In this document: positions 42,217 to 50,556 of the stretch, piece by piece
Layout of the letters: every line of letters starts with the position of its first letter
How positions within the stretch are numbered: the first letter of the stretch is position 1
Source: Natrialba sp. SSL1
Lineage (GTDB): Archaea > Halobacteriota > Halobacteria > Halobacteriales > Natrialbaceae
Reading direction: 5' to 3'
Length of the DNA: 64,000 nt
NCBI RefSeq assembly: GCF_001861355.1
Contig: NZ_MASN01000027.1
Location: 45,631 to 109,630 of the forward strand
The notes under the pieces: generated by a model
What the model was told of the DNA's origin: nothing
The model's database searches: none
Seen by the model: the letters and a program-made list of their open reading frames with translations, nothing else
Translations under genes and position numbers: made by a program

Positions 42217-43182
42217 ATGGCATACGGTACCAATCCACAGGAAAAATATAGTTATCGTGTTGTTACTGACATGAACCGCCAACGCTTCCAAGAAGCGTTG
42301 GGACTTCCAACAACCGATGCTCCATCACTTCCGGCCCTGACTGAGAATAATGTCGGTGCCCAACCGAAAGCAACAGAGCAGTTTGCCACGATGGGACAGG
42401 CAATCAGAGAGAATCTCTCGGAACCACTTGACGAGAAACTGATTGCTACTGAACTCACTGGGATAACAGCTGCCTTCAATCGGCTCCCTGATTTACGGAC
42501 ATCCGGTATCCCAGCGCGAGGTGAAACGCCGTACGAAGAACTTACGCCGTCAGCGTGGCGTTTGACAGAGCATCTCGAAGAGGTTGGCTTCTTTGCGAGT
42601 GCTGAAGAGACACTCCCGGCATTCACGCCAGAACATATTACGACGGCGACGAGGCAACTGCTTACACAGGATGACCTAACTGAGACACTCGCCGATCTCG
42701 GGTTCACCGATGACGAACAAGTTGCACTCATAACGAACATCATTACTGCACGGGAGCAACTGTCATGGTGGGAACGGACGATTGAGTATCCACCTGTCGA
42801 ATCACAAGAGGAACACGAAGAGGGAGTTGTCTACGATACTGTTCCACCGCTTCACGAGCGAGCGATGGCAGGTTCCTTACTCTGGATCGACGGTCTCGAT
42901 TGGTGGCTCTGGCAGCAAGAAGTGTTGATTACTGACGAGATGATTGACAATGCGCTCTGGGATATCAAGTCGATGCTTGCAGGCATATATCTCCTTGGCA
43001 AGGCTACGCTTGGTCTCGCGAAGGGGACAATCGCTGATGAAGACGTAGCAACTGTAACGACAGCGAGCACAGCGATGATGATTATCGGTCAAGAGTATCT
43101 CGCCGAGGATATTGCGTGGATCGATGATCAGATGCGCAAACCACGTGCGGCCACCTACGAAGGCATCAATCGAAATTCATGA
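42217..43182 (+). CDS. Uncharacterised 321-aa protein of the PQQ-dehydrogenase module
   Basis: Acidic, mostly helical protein starting MAYGTNPQEKYSYRVV, with several Trp-rich stretches (LSWWERTIEYPP, DGLDWWLWQQEV). A hydrophobic helix-like segment lies near the C-terminus (MLAGIYLLGKATLGLAKG). No signal peptide, cysteine motif or known enzymatic signature is visible. Its stop overlaps the PQQ-dehydrogenase-like start by four bases, so the two are surely co-translated and may form a complex. I do not recognise the family. Codon use is less GC-biased than the flanking chromosome. Confidence 0.7.
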   Translation: MAYGTNPQEKYSYRVVTDMNRQRFQEALGLPTTDAPSLPALTENNVGAQPKATEQFATMGQAIRENLSEPLDEKLIATELTGITAAFNRLPDLRTSGIPARGETPYEELTPSAWRLTEHLEEVGFFASAEETLPAFTPEHITTATRQLLTQDDLTETLADLGFTDDEQVALITNIITAREQLSWWERTIEYPPVESQEEHEEGVVYDTVPPLHERAMAGSLLWIDGLDWWLWQQEVLITDEMIDNALWDIKSMLAGIYLLGKATLGLAKGTIADEDVATVTTASTAMMIIGQEYLAEDIAWIDDQMRKPRAATYEGINRNS

Positions 43183-44891
43183 ATCAACTTCAACAAGACC
43201 CAACGAGTCACTTAGAAGATATCGACCTCCTACGGGATGCACCGTACGATGAAAAACCAGGAGAGTCAGATATCTCGCAGAACGACATCGATCAAATACC
43301 AGAGGTTGAGATTACCGACGACGATCTGCTCGAAACGGGTGATCGGACCGACAACTGGCTCATCATGGGCGGGTCCTATGACAGCCAACGGCGGTATCCA
43401 GGCGACGAACTCACGCCCGAGAATGTGGGCGACCTCGAACTTGAATATCAGTTCGAGCATGGTGATCCACCGGAAACTGCCTACCAGAATTCACCGCTAA
43501 TCGTACAGGGAGATCCCCCGATCATGTATCTCACGTTCGGGCCTGATGAACTCCATGCGCTGAACGCCAGGACTGGTGAGTTTCTTTGGTCACATATCTA
43601 CGAACCCGCATCCGGAGCTGATGAAGAGACTGCACCAGCTGAACGTGGGGCTGCGCTGCATGGGGATCTGGTTATCAAGAGTACACTCGATCTTGGTGTC
43701 ATCGCCATTGATCGATATACAGGCGAGGAAGAGTGGTACTACAATGGTGCGTGTGTGTACCGCGATGACCTCGCCGATGACCTGATCCACGAGGAGATCG
43801 ACTGGGAACGCTCACGAGGAACAACCTCGTCGTGGCCACCACTGATCTACGACGGCACGATCATGAAGGGAAGCTTCGGTGGTGAGTACGGTGTCAGTGG
43901 CTTTTTCGATGGGATCACACTTGATGGCGAGCCGAAATGGCGCGTCAATATGTGTCCTGAAAGCCAATGGGTCGGTGACTCGTGGAAGCACGGTGGTGGA
44001 ACCGCGTGGGCTTCGGGCTGTGTTGACGTCGAGAACGACCAAGTGATCATTCCGTCAGCGAATGCAGGGCCATGGTATGGGACTGTTCGTCCTGGTTGGA
44101 ATCCATATACCGCTGGGAAAGTCGCGGTCGATACGGAGACTGGTGAGTATCGCTGGCATCACCAAGATGCCCCACACGATTATTGGGATTATGATTCACC
44201 TAGCCCCGCGATTACCTACACGGCAGAAGTCGACGGAGAGGAATGCCGGCTTGCATCGTGGGCACCGAAAGCTGGATGGATATTTACGGTTAACGCCGAG
44301 ACTGGCAAACTCGTTCAGCGCAGTGAGGGGTACGTCCAACACCACAACATGTGGGCGCTGCCGGGCAAGGATGATGTCGAGAAAATGCCGTTCATGATGC
44401 CGTCGTGGGTTGGCGGAACAAATCCACAGCCTTCATCGTACCACCCAGAAAGTCGAACCCTAGTCACAACCGGCGAGAACACTGCCTGGCGCTGGGCATG
44501 GGCAGATGTCCGGTACGAACCCGGCGCACGCTTCGTCGGAGACGTTGATCGTGAAACCGACGAGTATCTCGAGGCGTACAATGGCTATGGAGGCGTTGTT
44601 GCTGGCATTGACCCTGTCACTGGCGAAGTCAAATGGCAAGACTGGAAAGACGAGACTGCCCGCGGCGGGACACTGACGACCGCGTCCGGAGTTTCGTTCG
44701 CCGGTACTCGTGGCGGTGAGTTCATTGCCTATGCAACAGAGACCGGGGAGCAACTCTGGGTCCATGAGACCGATGGCGAGGTCGATGGATCACCCGTTAT
44801 GTGGCACGATCCCGCCGAAGACAAGGTCTATGTCTTCGTCTCCGTCCAGGGGACCGGCGAGGTCAACGTCTATTCAGTAGAGGTGGAATAA
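43179..44891 (+). CDS. PQQ-dependent alcohol dehydrogenase-like eight-bladed propeller
   Basis: 570-aa beta-propeller with Trp-docking motifs through its length. Residues matching quinoprotein alcohol dehydrogenases are visible: E236 in GGEYGVSGF (calcium ligand position), N295 in SANAGPWYG (calcium/PQQ ligand) and the Asp of the DxWD motif in APHDYWDYD (D334/D337, catalytic base region). GGGTAWASG precedes them as in the family. The adjacent-cysteine disulfide seen in many members is absent. The first 50 residues are acidic and there is no signal peptide, which is odd for a usually exported enzyme. The oxidised substrate is unknown. Confidence 0.78.
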   Translation: MNQLQQDPTSHLEDIDLLRDAPYDEKPGESDISQNDIDQIPEVEITDDDLLETGDRTDNWLIMGGSYDSQRRYPGDELTPENVGDLELEYQFEHGDPPETAYQNSPLIVQGDPPIMYLTFGPDELHALNARTGEFLWSHIYEPASGADEETAPAERGAALHGDLVIKSTLDLGVIAIDRYTGEEEWYYNGACVYRDDLADDLIHEEIDWERSRGTTSSWPPLIYDGTIMKGSFGGEYGVSGFFDGITLDGEPKWRVNMCPESQWVGDSWKHGGGTAWASGCVDVENDQVIIPSANAGPWYGTVRPGWNPYTAGKVAVDTETGEYRWHHQDAPHDYWDYDSPSPAITYTAEVDGEECRLASWAPKAGWIFTVNAETGKLVQRSEGYVQHHNMWALPGKDDVEKMPFMMPSWVGGTNPQPSSYHPESRTLVTTGENTAWRWAWADVRYEPGARFVGDVDRETDEYLEAYNGYGGVVAGIDPVTGEVKWQDWKDETARGGTLTTASGVSFAGTRGGEFIAYATETGEQLWVHETDGEVDGSPVMWHDPAEDKVYVFVSVQGTGEVNVYSVEVE

Positions 44892-44893
44892 TC

Positions 44894-46123
44894 ATGGAAG
44901 AGACAACATCATCGACACCAGACGAGAACGAATCGGTATCCGAACAAAAGCTCCTCCGTCGAACCGTCCTCAAAACGACCGCTGTCGGTGCTGGACTCGC
45001 TACTGCCGCGGGGCACGTTGCAGTCGGTGACGAAAACGATGAGGACAATGATGACGAAGAGGACGCCAGTAATGCTGAGGAGGATGAGGAGTACGAGGAC
45101 GAGGATGATGCCATGGTTATCTTCCCGAATCAAGTAACAGATGGGTCTTCAATCAACATCGAAGTCGTTCGTCTTCCGGAGGGAGGGTTCGTCTCAATCG
45201 TCGACCCTGTCGCTGCACACGAAGAATTATGGCCGATTGAAGGAGAGATGATGCCCGAACTTGATGAACTCATCGCGGCGCAGATCAGGGGAGTAACAGA
45301 CTACCTCGAAGCGGGCGAACATGAGGATATTCATCTCGAACCAGAGGAGCCACTCGAAGCAGAGAAACTCTATCAGGTGTGGGTTCATCAGGACACAACC
45401 GGCGACGAGACGTTTTCGTTTGTTGATAGTGTCGGAGCGGAAGATAGTCCATACCCAACAGAGTTCGGCCCTGACCCAGACGCCGATGATCCGACAAGAG
45501 AGGGTGAAGCAGATGAGGCGACTGGCGAGACTGAAACAATCGAGCCGGGAACGGCAATAGAACTCGATGGCCAGACTGGCGGTTGGGTCGGAATCTCACC
45601 AGACGAGATTGCAGGTGAGACAAACCCACAGATATCGCTTGCAGAGGGCGAAAGCTACGAAATGGGATGGACCACTGGAGATGGACAAGGCCACAATCTC
45701 GTCATTCAAGATGAAGATGGCGGGACCGTTGACGATCTCGCAACGGATGTTGAGACGGACCCAGGTGATGATCAGTGGCTCGAATTTGAGGCCAGCGAGG
45801 AGATGGATACATATCTCTGCACGCCGCACGCTGGGACGATGAACGGCGAAATTACAGTTGTCGGGGAAGAAGAGGAGACGGATGATGATGATGATAACGA
45901 GGCTGAAGTAGAGGATGACAACAATGATGTAGAAGATGAGATGGACGACGAGACTGACGAGGATGAGGCTGAGGAACCAGCCGAAACACAAGCGCCACCT
46001 ATCACGATGGGTGATGCGTATCTCCATCGTCTCGATGATGACACAGAAATTGACGAGGATCCCGTCTACTTGGATGAAGAATCCAGCACCGATACCGATA
46101 CCGAGACTGAGAACAACGACTGA
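44894..46123 (+). CDS. Tat-exported blue-copper protein with DUF7282-like domain
   Basis: 409-aa protein starting MEETTSSTPDENES with a twin-arginine signal (LLRRTVLKTTAVGAG). Residues about 75-205 look like the haloarchaeal DUF7282 domain (FPNQVTDGSSINIEVVRLPE). Residues 225-330 form a cupredoxin with a complete type-1 copper set: His in GQGHNLVIQ, then Cys, His and Met in YLCTPHAGTM. Long Asp/Glu runs precede and follow. It starts two bases after the PQQ-dehydrogenase-like stop and is the obvious electron acceptor for it. The tail lacks a clear membrane anchor. Confidence 0.85.
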   Translation: MEETTSSTPDENESVSEQKLLRRTVLKTTAVGAGLATAAGHVAVGDENDEDNDDEEDASNAEEDEEYEDEDDAMVIFPNQVTDGSSINIEVVRLPEGGFVSIVDPVAAHEELWPIEGEMMPELDELIAAQIRGVTDYLEAGEHEDIHLEPEEPLEAEKLYQVWVHQDTTGDETFSFVDSVGAEDSPYPTEFGPDPDADDPTREGEADEATGETETIEPGTAIELDGQTGGWVGISPDEIAGETNPQISLAEGESYEMGWTTGDGQGHNLVIQDEDGGTVDDLATDVETDPGDDQWLEFEASEEMDTYLCTPHAGTMNGEITVVGEEEETDDDDDNEAEVEDDNNDVEDEMDDETDEDEAEEPAETQAPPITMGDAYLHRLDDDTEIDEDPVYLDEESSTDTDTETENND

Positions 46124-46616
46124 CTCGAGTGATACTGTTAAATTGAAAACTCTGTAGGAGTGCTAGACTGCACTATCACAATCACATTATCTTTGTACAA
46201 GCGAAGATAGAAGTGACCATAAATTCACACCACTCCAAGTTGGGATCAAAAGTCATTTTGGGAAACAAAACCTTTCGAGAGTTTGGGCAAATCCGTCACG
46301 GTTCTCAGAGTCGGCGGGTTTCCTACTGAGGGCTTCAACAGAGCCGTTGACCCCGATTACTGAATCGAGATCAACCGTTCGCAAGGGCACCGAACCAGGG
46401 AAACAGCGTTTTTACCGGACACCGAGACATCCTGAGCTTCGGTAGCGATCGTTTCTGTCGTCGATTCGACGAGTTGTCTCTCTTTGCGATCCATATCGAC
46501 ATGCCGAATCCTGACGACTGTCTACGGATTTACAAGAGGTATAGGAGAATGCCCCGGGGCTTGACCCCGGGGTTGAATCCGATAGGCAGGGATACAAACC
46601 ACTAAGTTAACATATC
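46124..46616. other. Gene-poor region between copper protein and TnpB element
   Basis: About 490 bases. It holds the right inverted repeat of the module (46328-46345), the left hairpin of the TnpB element (46552-46572), and a 45-codon minus-strand frame (46357-46494, MDRKERQLVESTTETIA) that may be a fragment of a lost gene. No other coding or RNA signal is seen. Confidence 0.4.
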
Positions 46617-46634
46617 TTGAATCAAGAGACAGCG

Positions 46635-47920
46635 ATGGAGTACAGTCACCGCTACCCCGCCTACCCGACACAACAGGTAGCGGCTGAACTGGAACATCAC
46701 ATCGACATTCATCGCCAAGCGTACAACTACACCCTGTACAAGTACGAAGACGTGGACGACGACATCGGTTCGGCGTACAAACACCACTACAGACTTCCCG
46801 GCTGGAAAGACGAGTTCCCCATCTTCTCAGACGTCAACTCAAAGGCTCTGCAACGAACTGTCACACGGTTCTACGACAACCTCTCGAACCTCTCCGAGCA
46901 GAAACAAAACGGGAACAAGGTCGGGAAACTCAAGTGGAAGTCACCACGGGAGTTCCAGAGTATGACGTACTCGCAGTCCGGCTTCGAACTCAAAAACACG
47001 AGTGGCCGACGCGCGACACTCTGGCTCTCCAAAATCGGAGCCATCAAAATCCGATACCACCGCGAAATCCCCGATGAAGCGGACATCAAAGAAGTCACCG
47101 TCAAGAAAGAGACGACCGGTGACTGGTTCGTCTCATTTGGCCTCGAAACCGACGACGCTGACTCGCCCGAGAAACCCGCGTTGGACGAGTTAGATTCAAG
47201 CAACAGCGTGGGTATCGACCTCGGTATCCTGAACTACATCCATACGTCTGACGGCAAGACAGTGGATTGGCTTGATCTCGACGATGAGTACGAGCGGCTC
47301 CGACGCGAGCAACGCAAGTTGTCTCGCAAGGAGCAAGGGTCGAACAATTATGAGAAACAGCGTCGGGAAGTAGCGAAGGTCAAGCGTCATATTCGTCGGA
47401 AGGTGCTGGACTATCAGCACAAGATTACGACGTGGCTCGTCCGTGAGTACGACGCGGTGTTTGTCGAGGACTTGACGTGAAGGGGATGCTGGAGCAGTCG
47501 CACAACGCTCGCAACAAGCAGGATGCGGCGTGGCGACAGTTCATCACCCTCCTCGAATACAAGGCAGAGTTGTACGGCACGCACGTCGTTCAGGTCGAAG
47601 CGGCGGGGACGACGAAAGAATGCGCGTCGTGCGGTGTGGAAACTGCGAAGCCCATCTGGGTTAGGGAACACTCGTGCCCGTCGTGTGGGTTTGAGTGTGA
47701 CCGTGATGCGAACGCGGTCGTCAGACTACGTCTGACGGGCAGCAAAATCGCACGCGATTTTGCGACGGCGATGAACGTCCTTCAACGCGGCTTTTCTGAG
47801 TTAGGGCTGGGATGGCCCGAAGACACGCCTGTGGAGACTGCGCTCCCTACGGACACCACTCAGGTGTCTGCAAAGCGCGTTTGTCGAGGGAACCTCGACA
47901 GGCTGTCAGACGTAGTCTGA
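46635..47920 (+). pseudogene. tnpB: TnpB RNA-guided nuclease, frameshifted inside the RuvC domain
   Basis: ATG at 46635 starts MEYSHRYPAYPTQQVAAELE, a typical haloarchaeal TnpB N-terminus. RuvC-I GIDLGI and RuvC-II FVEDL are present, then TGA follows at 47478-47480. The neighbouring frame resumes as VKGMLEQSHNARNK, with the zinc ribbon CASCG and CPSCGFECDRDANA (RuvC-III Asp). Adding one A at about 47474 (TTGACGTG to TTGAACGTG) repairs it. The 3' coding part also holds two inserted hairpins encoding RLRLTGSKIARDFATA, which normal TnpB proteins lack. The protein is probably inactive as it stands. Confidence 0.88.
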
Positions 47921-48000
47921 CAACGTCATCGAAGCAGGAAGCCTCGGGGTCGATCGAGAGAGCAAAGCTCTCTCGTGATGACGAGAATCTTCGATTCTCG
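47719..48000 (+). repeat. Six small perfect hairpins in the 3' end of the TnpB element
   Basis: Perfect inverted repeats with 8-10-bp arms and 2-3-base loops lie at 47719-47737 (CGTCAGAC/TAC), 47742-47763 (GCAAAATCGC/AC), 47882-47900 (TGTCGAGG/GAA) and 47904-47922 (TGTCAGAC/GTA). Two more are at 47955-47975 (CGAGAGAGC/AAA) and 47982-48000 (CGAGAATC/TTC). Loop bases follow the slash. The first two lie in the coding frame; the last two lie inside the right-end stem. Confidence 0.9.
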
Positions 48001-48177
48001 AACCACTTGACCTCGAGGCGATTCACGTCGCTCTCCCGTGGTAGTCCGCCCGAGACGAAGTCATGTCAGTGAGCGGGATCGCAACCAACCGTTTGGTTGT
48101 CGTGGCTGCCGCGTAGAGCGCCCCAGCCTAGCTACCAAGGGTAGGGGTTTTAGCTCCTGGCCAGGAATCCGTCGCCC

Positions 48178-49776
48178 ATGGCAGATTTTGACACAATCAT
48201 TCGGAACGGTCGACTCATCGACGGTACCGGCTCCCCGTGGTTCGACGGCGATATTGCCGTTCGGGACGGCCGAATCGCTGCGATTGGCACTGTTTCTGGC
48301 ACCGGCGCAACCGAACTCGACGCAGAGGGCCACGTCGTCGCCCCGGGCTTCATCGACATCCACACGCACTCCGACTACACGCTGCCCGCGAACCGAGCGG
48401 CCCACAGCAAGGTCCGTCAGGGTGTCACCCTCGAAATCGTCGGCAACTGCGGGACGAGCGCAGCGCCGCGACACGGACTGGCGGCAGAGGATGTCGACGA
48501 AGGGTTCGCCTACCGCGGCGTCGGCGACGTCGTCGACACGAGTCAGTGGGAAACGATGGGCGAATACCTCGACCACCTCGACGACCCCGAAGCTGGCGGC
48601 GTATCGCTCAACGTCGGCTCGCTGGTCGGCCACGAAAACGTCCGGATTCCCGTGCTCGGCTACGAGGACCGCGAGCCGACCGCCGACGAACTCGAGGAGA
48701 TGAAGGCGCTCCTCGACGAAGCGCTCTCGGACGGCGCTGTTGGCCTCTCGACGGGCCTCATCTACACCCCCGGCGCGTTCGCCGACACCGAGGAACTCGT
48801 CGAACTGGCCGGCGTTGTCGCCGAGCACGACAAACTGTACACCACCCACATGCGAAGCGAGGGCGACGATATTTTCGCAGCACTCGAGGAAGCCATCGAG
48901 ATCGGCGACCGTGCCGACGTCCCAGTGCAGGTCTCCCACCACAAGGCCGTCGGCCGCGACAACTGGGGAAAGGTTCGCTACACCCTCCGTCGGATGGAAC
49001 GCGCCCGCGAGGACGGCGTCGAAATTCAGTGCGAACAGTACCCCTACACTGCCTCCTCGACCAGTCTGGTCGCCCGACTGCCGACCTGGGCTCGCGAGGG
49101 CGGGACCGAGGCGACACTCGAGCGGTTGACCGACACAGAGACGCAGGCCGAGATTCGACGGGCACTCGAGTCGAACACGGATTCCTGGGACGATATTCTT
49201 ATCACGAACGTCCGGACGGCCGAACTCGAACACGTTCAGGGGAAGACCGTCGGCGAACTCGCCGAGCGGACGGACGAATCCCGGACGCCGGCTCAGCTCG
49301 TCGTCGACCTGCTGATCGAGGACCGCTGTCGGCCCCGCCACATCCATTTCAGCATGAGCGAGCAGGACGTCGAGGAGGTCATGGCCCACGAGCTCACGAT
49401 GATCGGCAGCGACGGCAACTCGCTGCGCCCGGCGGGGCCGCTCGGCGAAGGCGTTCCGCACCCGCGAAGTTACGGCACGTTCCCGCGGGTGCTCGGCCAC
49501 TACGTTCGCGAGGAGTCAGTCATCTCACTCGAGACGGCCGTCTACAAGATGACCGGCCAGCCGGCAGCCAGACTTGGACTCGAGGACCGCGGTGTTCTGA
49601 AACAGGGCATGTGGGCGGATATCGCGATTTTCGACCCCGATACGGTTGCCCAGGGTGGGTCGTTCGTCGATCCAGCCGTCTATCCGGACGGGATTCCGCA
49701 CGTGCTCGTCAACGGTGAGTTCGTCGTGCAGGACGGCGAGCATACGGATGCGCGCCCCGGAGTCGCGCTTCGGTGA
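48178..49776 (+). CDS. N-acyl-D-amino-acid deacylase (D-aminoacylase)
   Basis: 532-aa amidohydrolase. Metal-site residues are H62 and H64 (GFIDIHTHSDY), C91 (IVGNCGTSAAP), a His in TTHMRSEGDD, SHHKAVG, and the Asp in IGSDGN. The Cys ligand in place of a carboxylated Lys is the hallmark of the D-aminoacylase subgroup, which frees D-amino acids from N-acyl-D-amino acids; some relatives cut D-aminoacyl peptides. It stands alone after the TnpB element, with about 150 bases upstream lacking a clear TATA box. It fits the D-amino-acid theme of the first half of the window. Confidence 0.9.
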   Translation: MADFDTIIRNGRLIDGTGSPWFDGDIAVRDGRIAAIGTVSGTGATELDAEGHVVAPGFIDIHTHSDYTLPANRAAHSKVRQGVTLEIVGNCGTSAAPRHGLAAEDVDEGFAYRGVGDVVDTSQWETMGEYLDHLDDPEAGGVSLNVGSLVGHENVRIPVLGYEDREPTADELEEMKALLDEALSDGAVGLSTGLIYTPGAFADTEELVELAGVVAEHDKLYTTHMRSEGDDIFAALEEAIEIGDRADVPVQVSHHKAVGRDNWGKVRYTLRRMERAREDGVEIQCEQYPYTASSTSLVARLPTWAREGGTEATLERLTDTETQAEIRRALESNTDSWDDILITNVRTAELEHVQGKTVGELAERTDESRTPAQLVVDLLIEDRCRPRHIHFSMSEQDVEEVMAHELTMIGSDGNSLRPAGPLGEGVPHPRSYGTFPRVLGHYVREESVISLETAVYKMTGQPAARLGLEDRGVLKQGMWADIAIFDPDTVAQGGSFVDPAVYPDGIPHVLVNGEFVVQDGEHTDARPGVALR

Positions 49777-49833
49777 GCGCGTCGTCGTTTCTTTGACGTC
49801 CAGCAGTGGGCGGGTATCGCGACAGAGCGCTCG

Positions 49834-50187
49834 TCAGTATTGGTCTTGCACCCTATCGATTTTGCACTGCACGCACAGGTCGTCAGCAAAACAGGAGACG
49901 CTGTCGTAGGGGCAGTCGTACGCCTCGACGTGGACGGACTGGCTTCGCTTTTCCTGTCGCCAGACGCTCTCCCAGTCGTCGATGTCCATGTCGGCGGACG
50001 TGAAGACGATGTTCCCGTCTCGGTCTTCGATCTTTGCAACCGTCACGTCGTACTGGTTTGCTTTGACGACTGTAATCGCGTCCTCGTACGATCCACACCG
50101 GTGTTCTTTCGTTCCTGCCGCATCGTCCAGCAGCCGGACCGTAATCGATCCGTCGTACTCCTCTGTCGGTTCGAGCCCACCAGTCAT
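49834..50187 (-). CDS. Hypothetical protein with Cys-rich C-terminus
   Basis: 117-aa acidic protein starting MTGGLEPTEEYDGSITVRLL. The body is a mixed alpha/beta domain (YEDAITVVKANQYDVTVAKIED). The last 30 residues hold four cysteines (YDCPYDSVSCFADDLCVQC) that could bind a metal. An upstream in-frame ATG at 50214 adds nine residues. It is convergent with the D-aminoacylase gene. I do not recognise the family. Confidence 0.6.
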   Translation of the reverse strand: MTGGLEPTEEYDGSITVRLLDDAAGTKEHRCGSYEDAITVVKANQYDVTVAKIEDRDGNIVFTSADMDIDDWESVWRQEKRSQSVHVEAYDCPYDSVSCFADDLCVQCKIDRVQDQY

Positions 50188-50556
50188 ACCGGCTAGTTCT
50201 GGAAGGTGGCTCAAAAGCTTGGGGGCACTGTTAGTAGTGCTTCTGCCCCAACTACGGATCCAATACCGCGCCGTTCCCGGGGTCTATAGGTGGCACAGGC
50301 TGAGTGCCTCGGGGTTGATCTGAGGTGGGTCACGAACCAGTTACGGGTTGTCGTGACACTGGACACTGACTGCAAGTATGGGACAGAACAGTTATCACGA
50401 TCATCACGATTATTCAACTTGTCCATTGGACACCTACTCTCTTTTCCATCCCTCTAGATACTGTGTCGCTGAAGGTAGTCTAACAATCTGGTGTGGTAGG
50501 GTGAGCAATCGCACCGAAACTCCCAAGTCATTATCGGGATAATCATTAGGCAGCGT
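50188..50556. other. Intergenic region before the archaeal ATPase gene
   Basis: About 370 bases with no coding frame of haloarchaeal composition and no recognised repeat or RNA. The last 60 bases contain AT-rich segments that may form the ATPase promoter. Confidence 0.35.

Larger units (their letters stand above)
41915..46345. mobile_element. Transposon-like module bounded by 18-bp inverted repeats
   Basis: Left end GGCTTTGTTGAAACCCTC (41915-41932) and right end GAGGGCTTCAACAGAGCC (46328-46345) are inverted repeats identical at 16 of 18 positions. GTTGAC occurs two bases outside the left end (41907-41912) and directly after the right end, a possible target duplication. The three genes inside use more A/T-ending codons than the flanks. 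No transposase lies inside, so movement would need one in trans. Confidence 0.5.
46550..48026 (+). mobile_element. IS200/IS605-type (TnpB-only) element
   Basis: A left-end hairpin of two CCCCGGGG arms around CTTGA (46552-46572) precedes the TnpB gene by about 60 bases. The right end is a stem GCCTCGGGGTC (47941-47951) with GACCTCGAGGC (48009-48019), followed by GATTCAC. No TnpA lies nearby, so the element is non-autonomous. The right-end region would overlap the omega-RNA that guides TnpB. Confidence 0.65.

Noticed and set aside
46357..46494. 45-codon minus-strand frame beside the right inverted repeat
   Set aside because: Reasonable composition but no promoter, no family and too short; noted only within the intergenic entry.
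47477..47920. A separate zinc-ribbon gene downstream of TnpB
   Set aside because: It continues the TnpB reading after a one-base loss and carries the RuvC-III Asp, so it is the C-terminal part of the same gene.
47719..48000. CRISPR-like array in the TnpB 3' region
   Set aside because: The hairpins differ in sequence and spacing and there are no regular spacers or cas genes.
50215..50556. Possible tRNA or small RNA before the ATPase gene
   Set aside because: No cloverleaf, T-loop consensus or stable hairpin could be drawn by eye.
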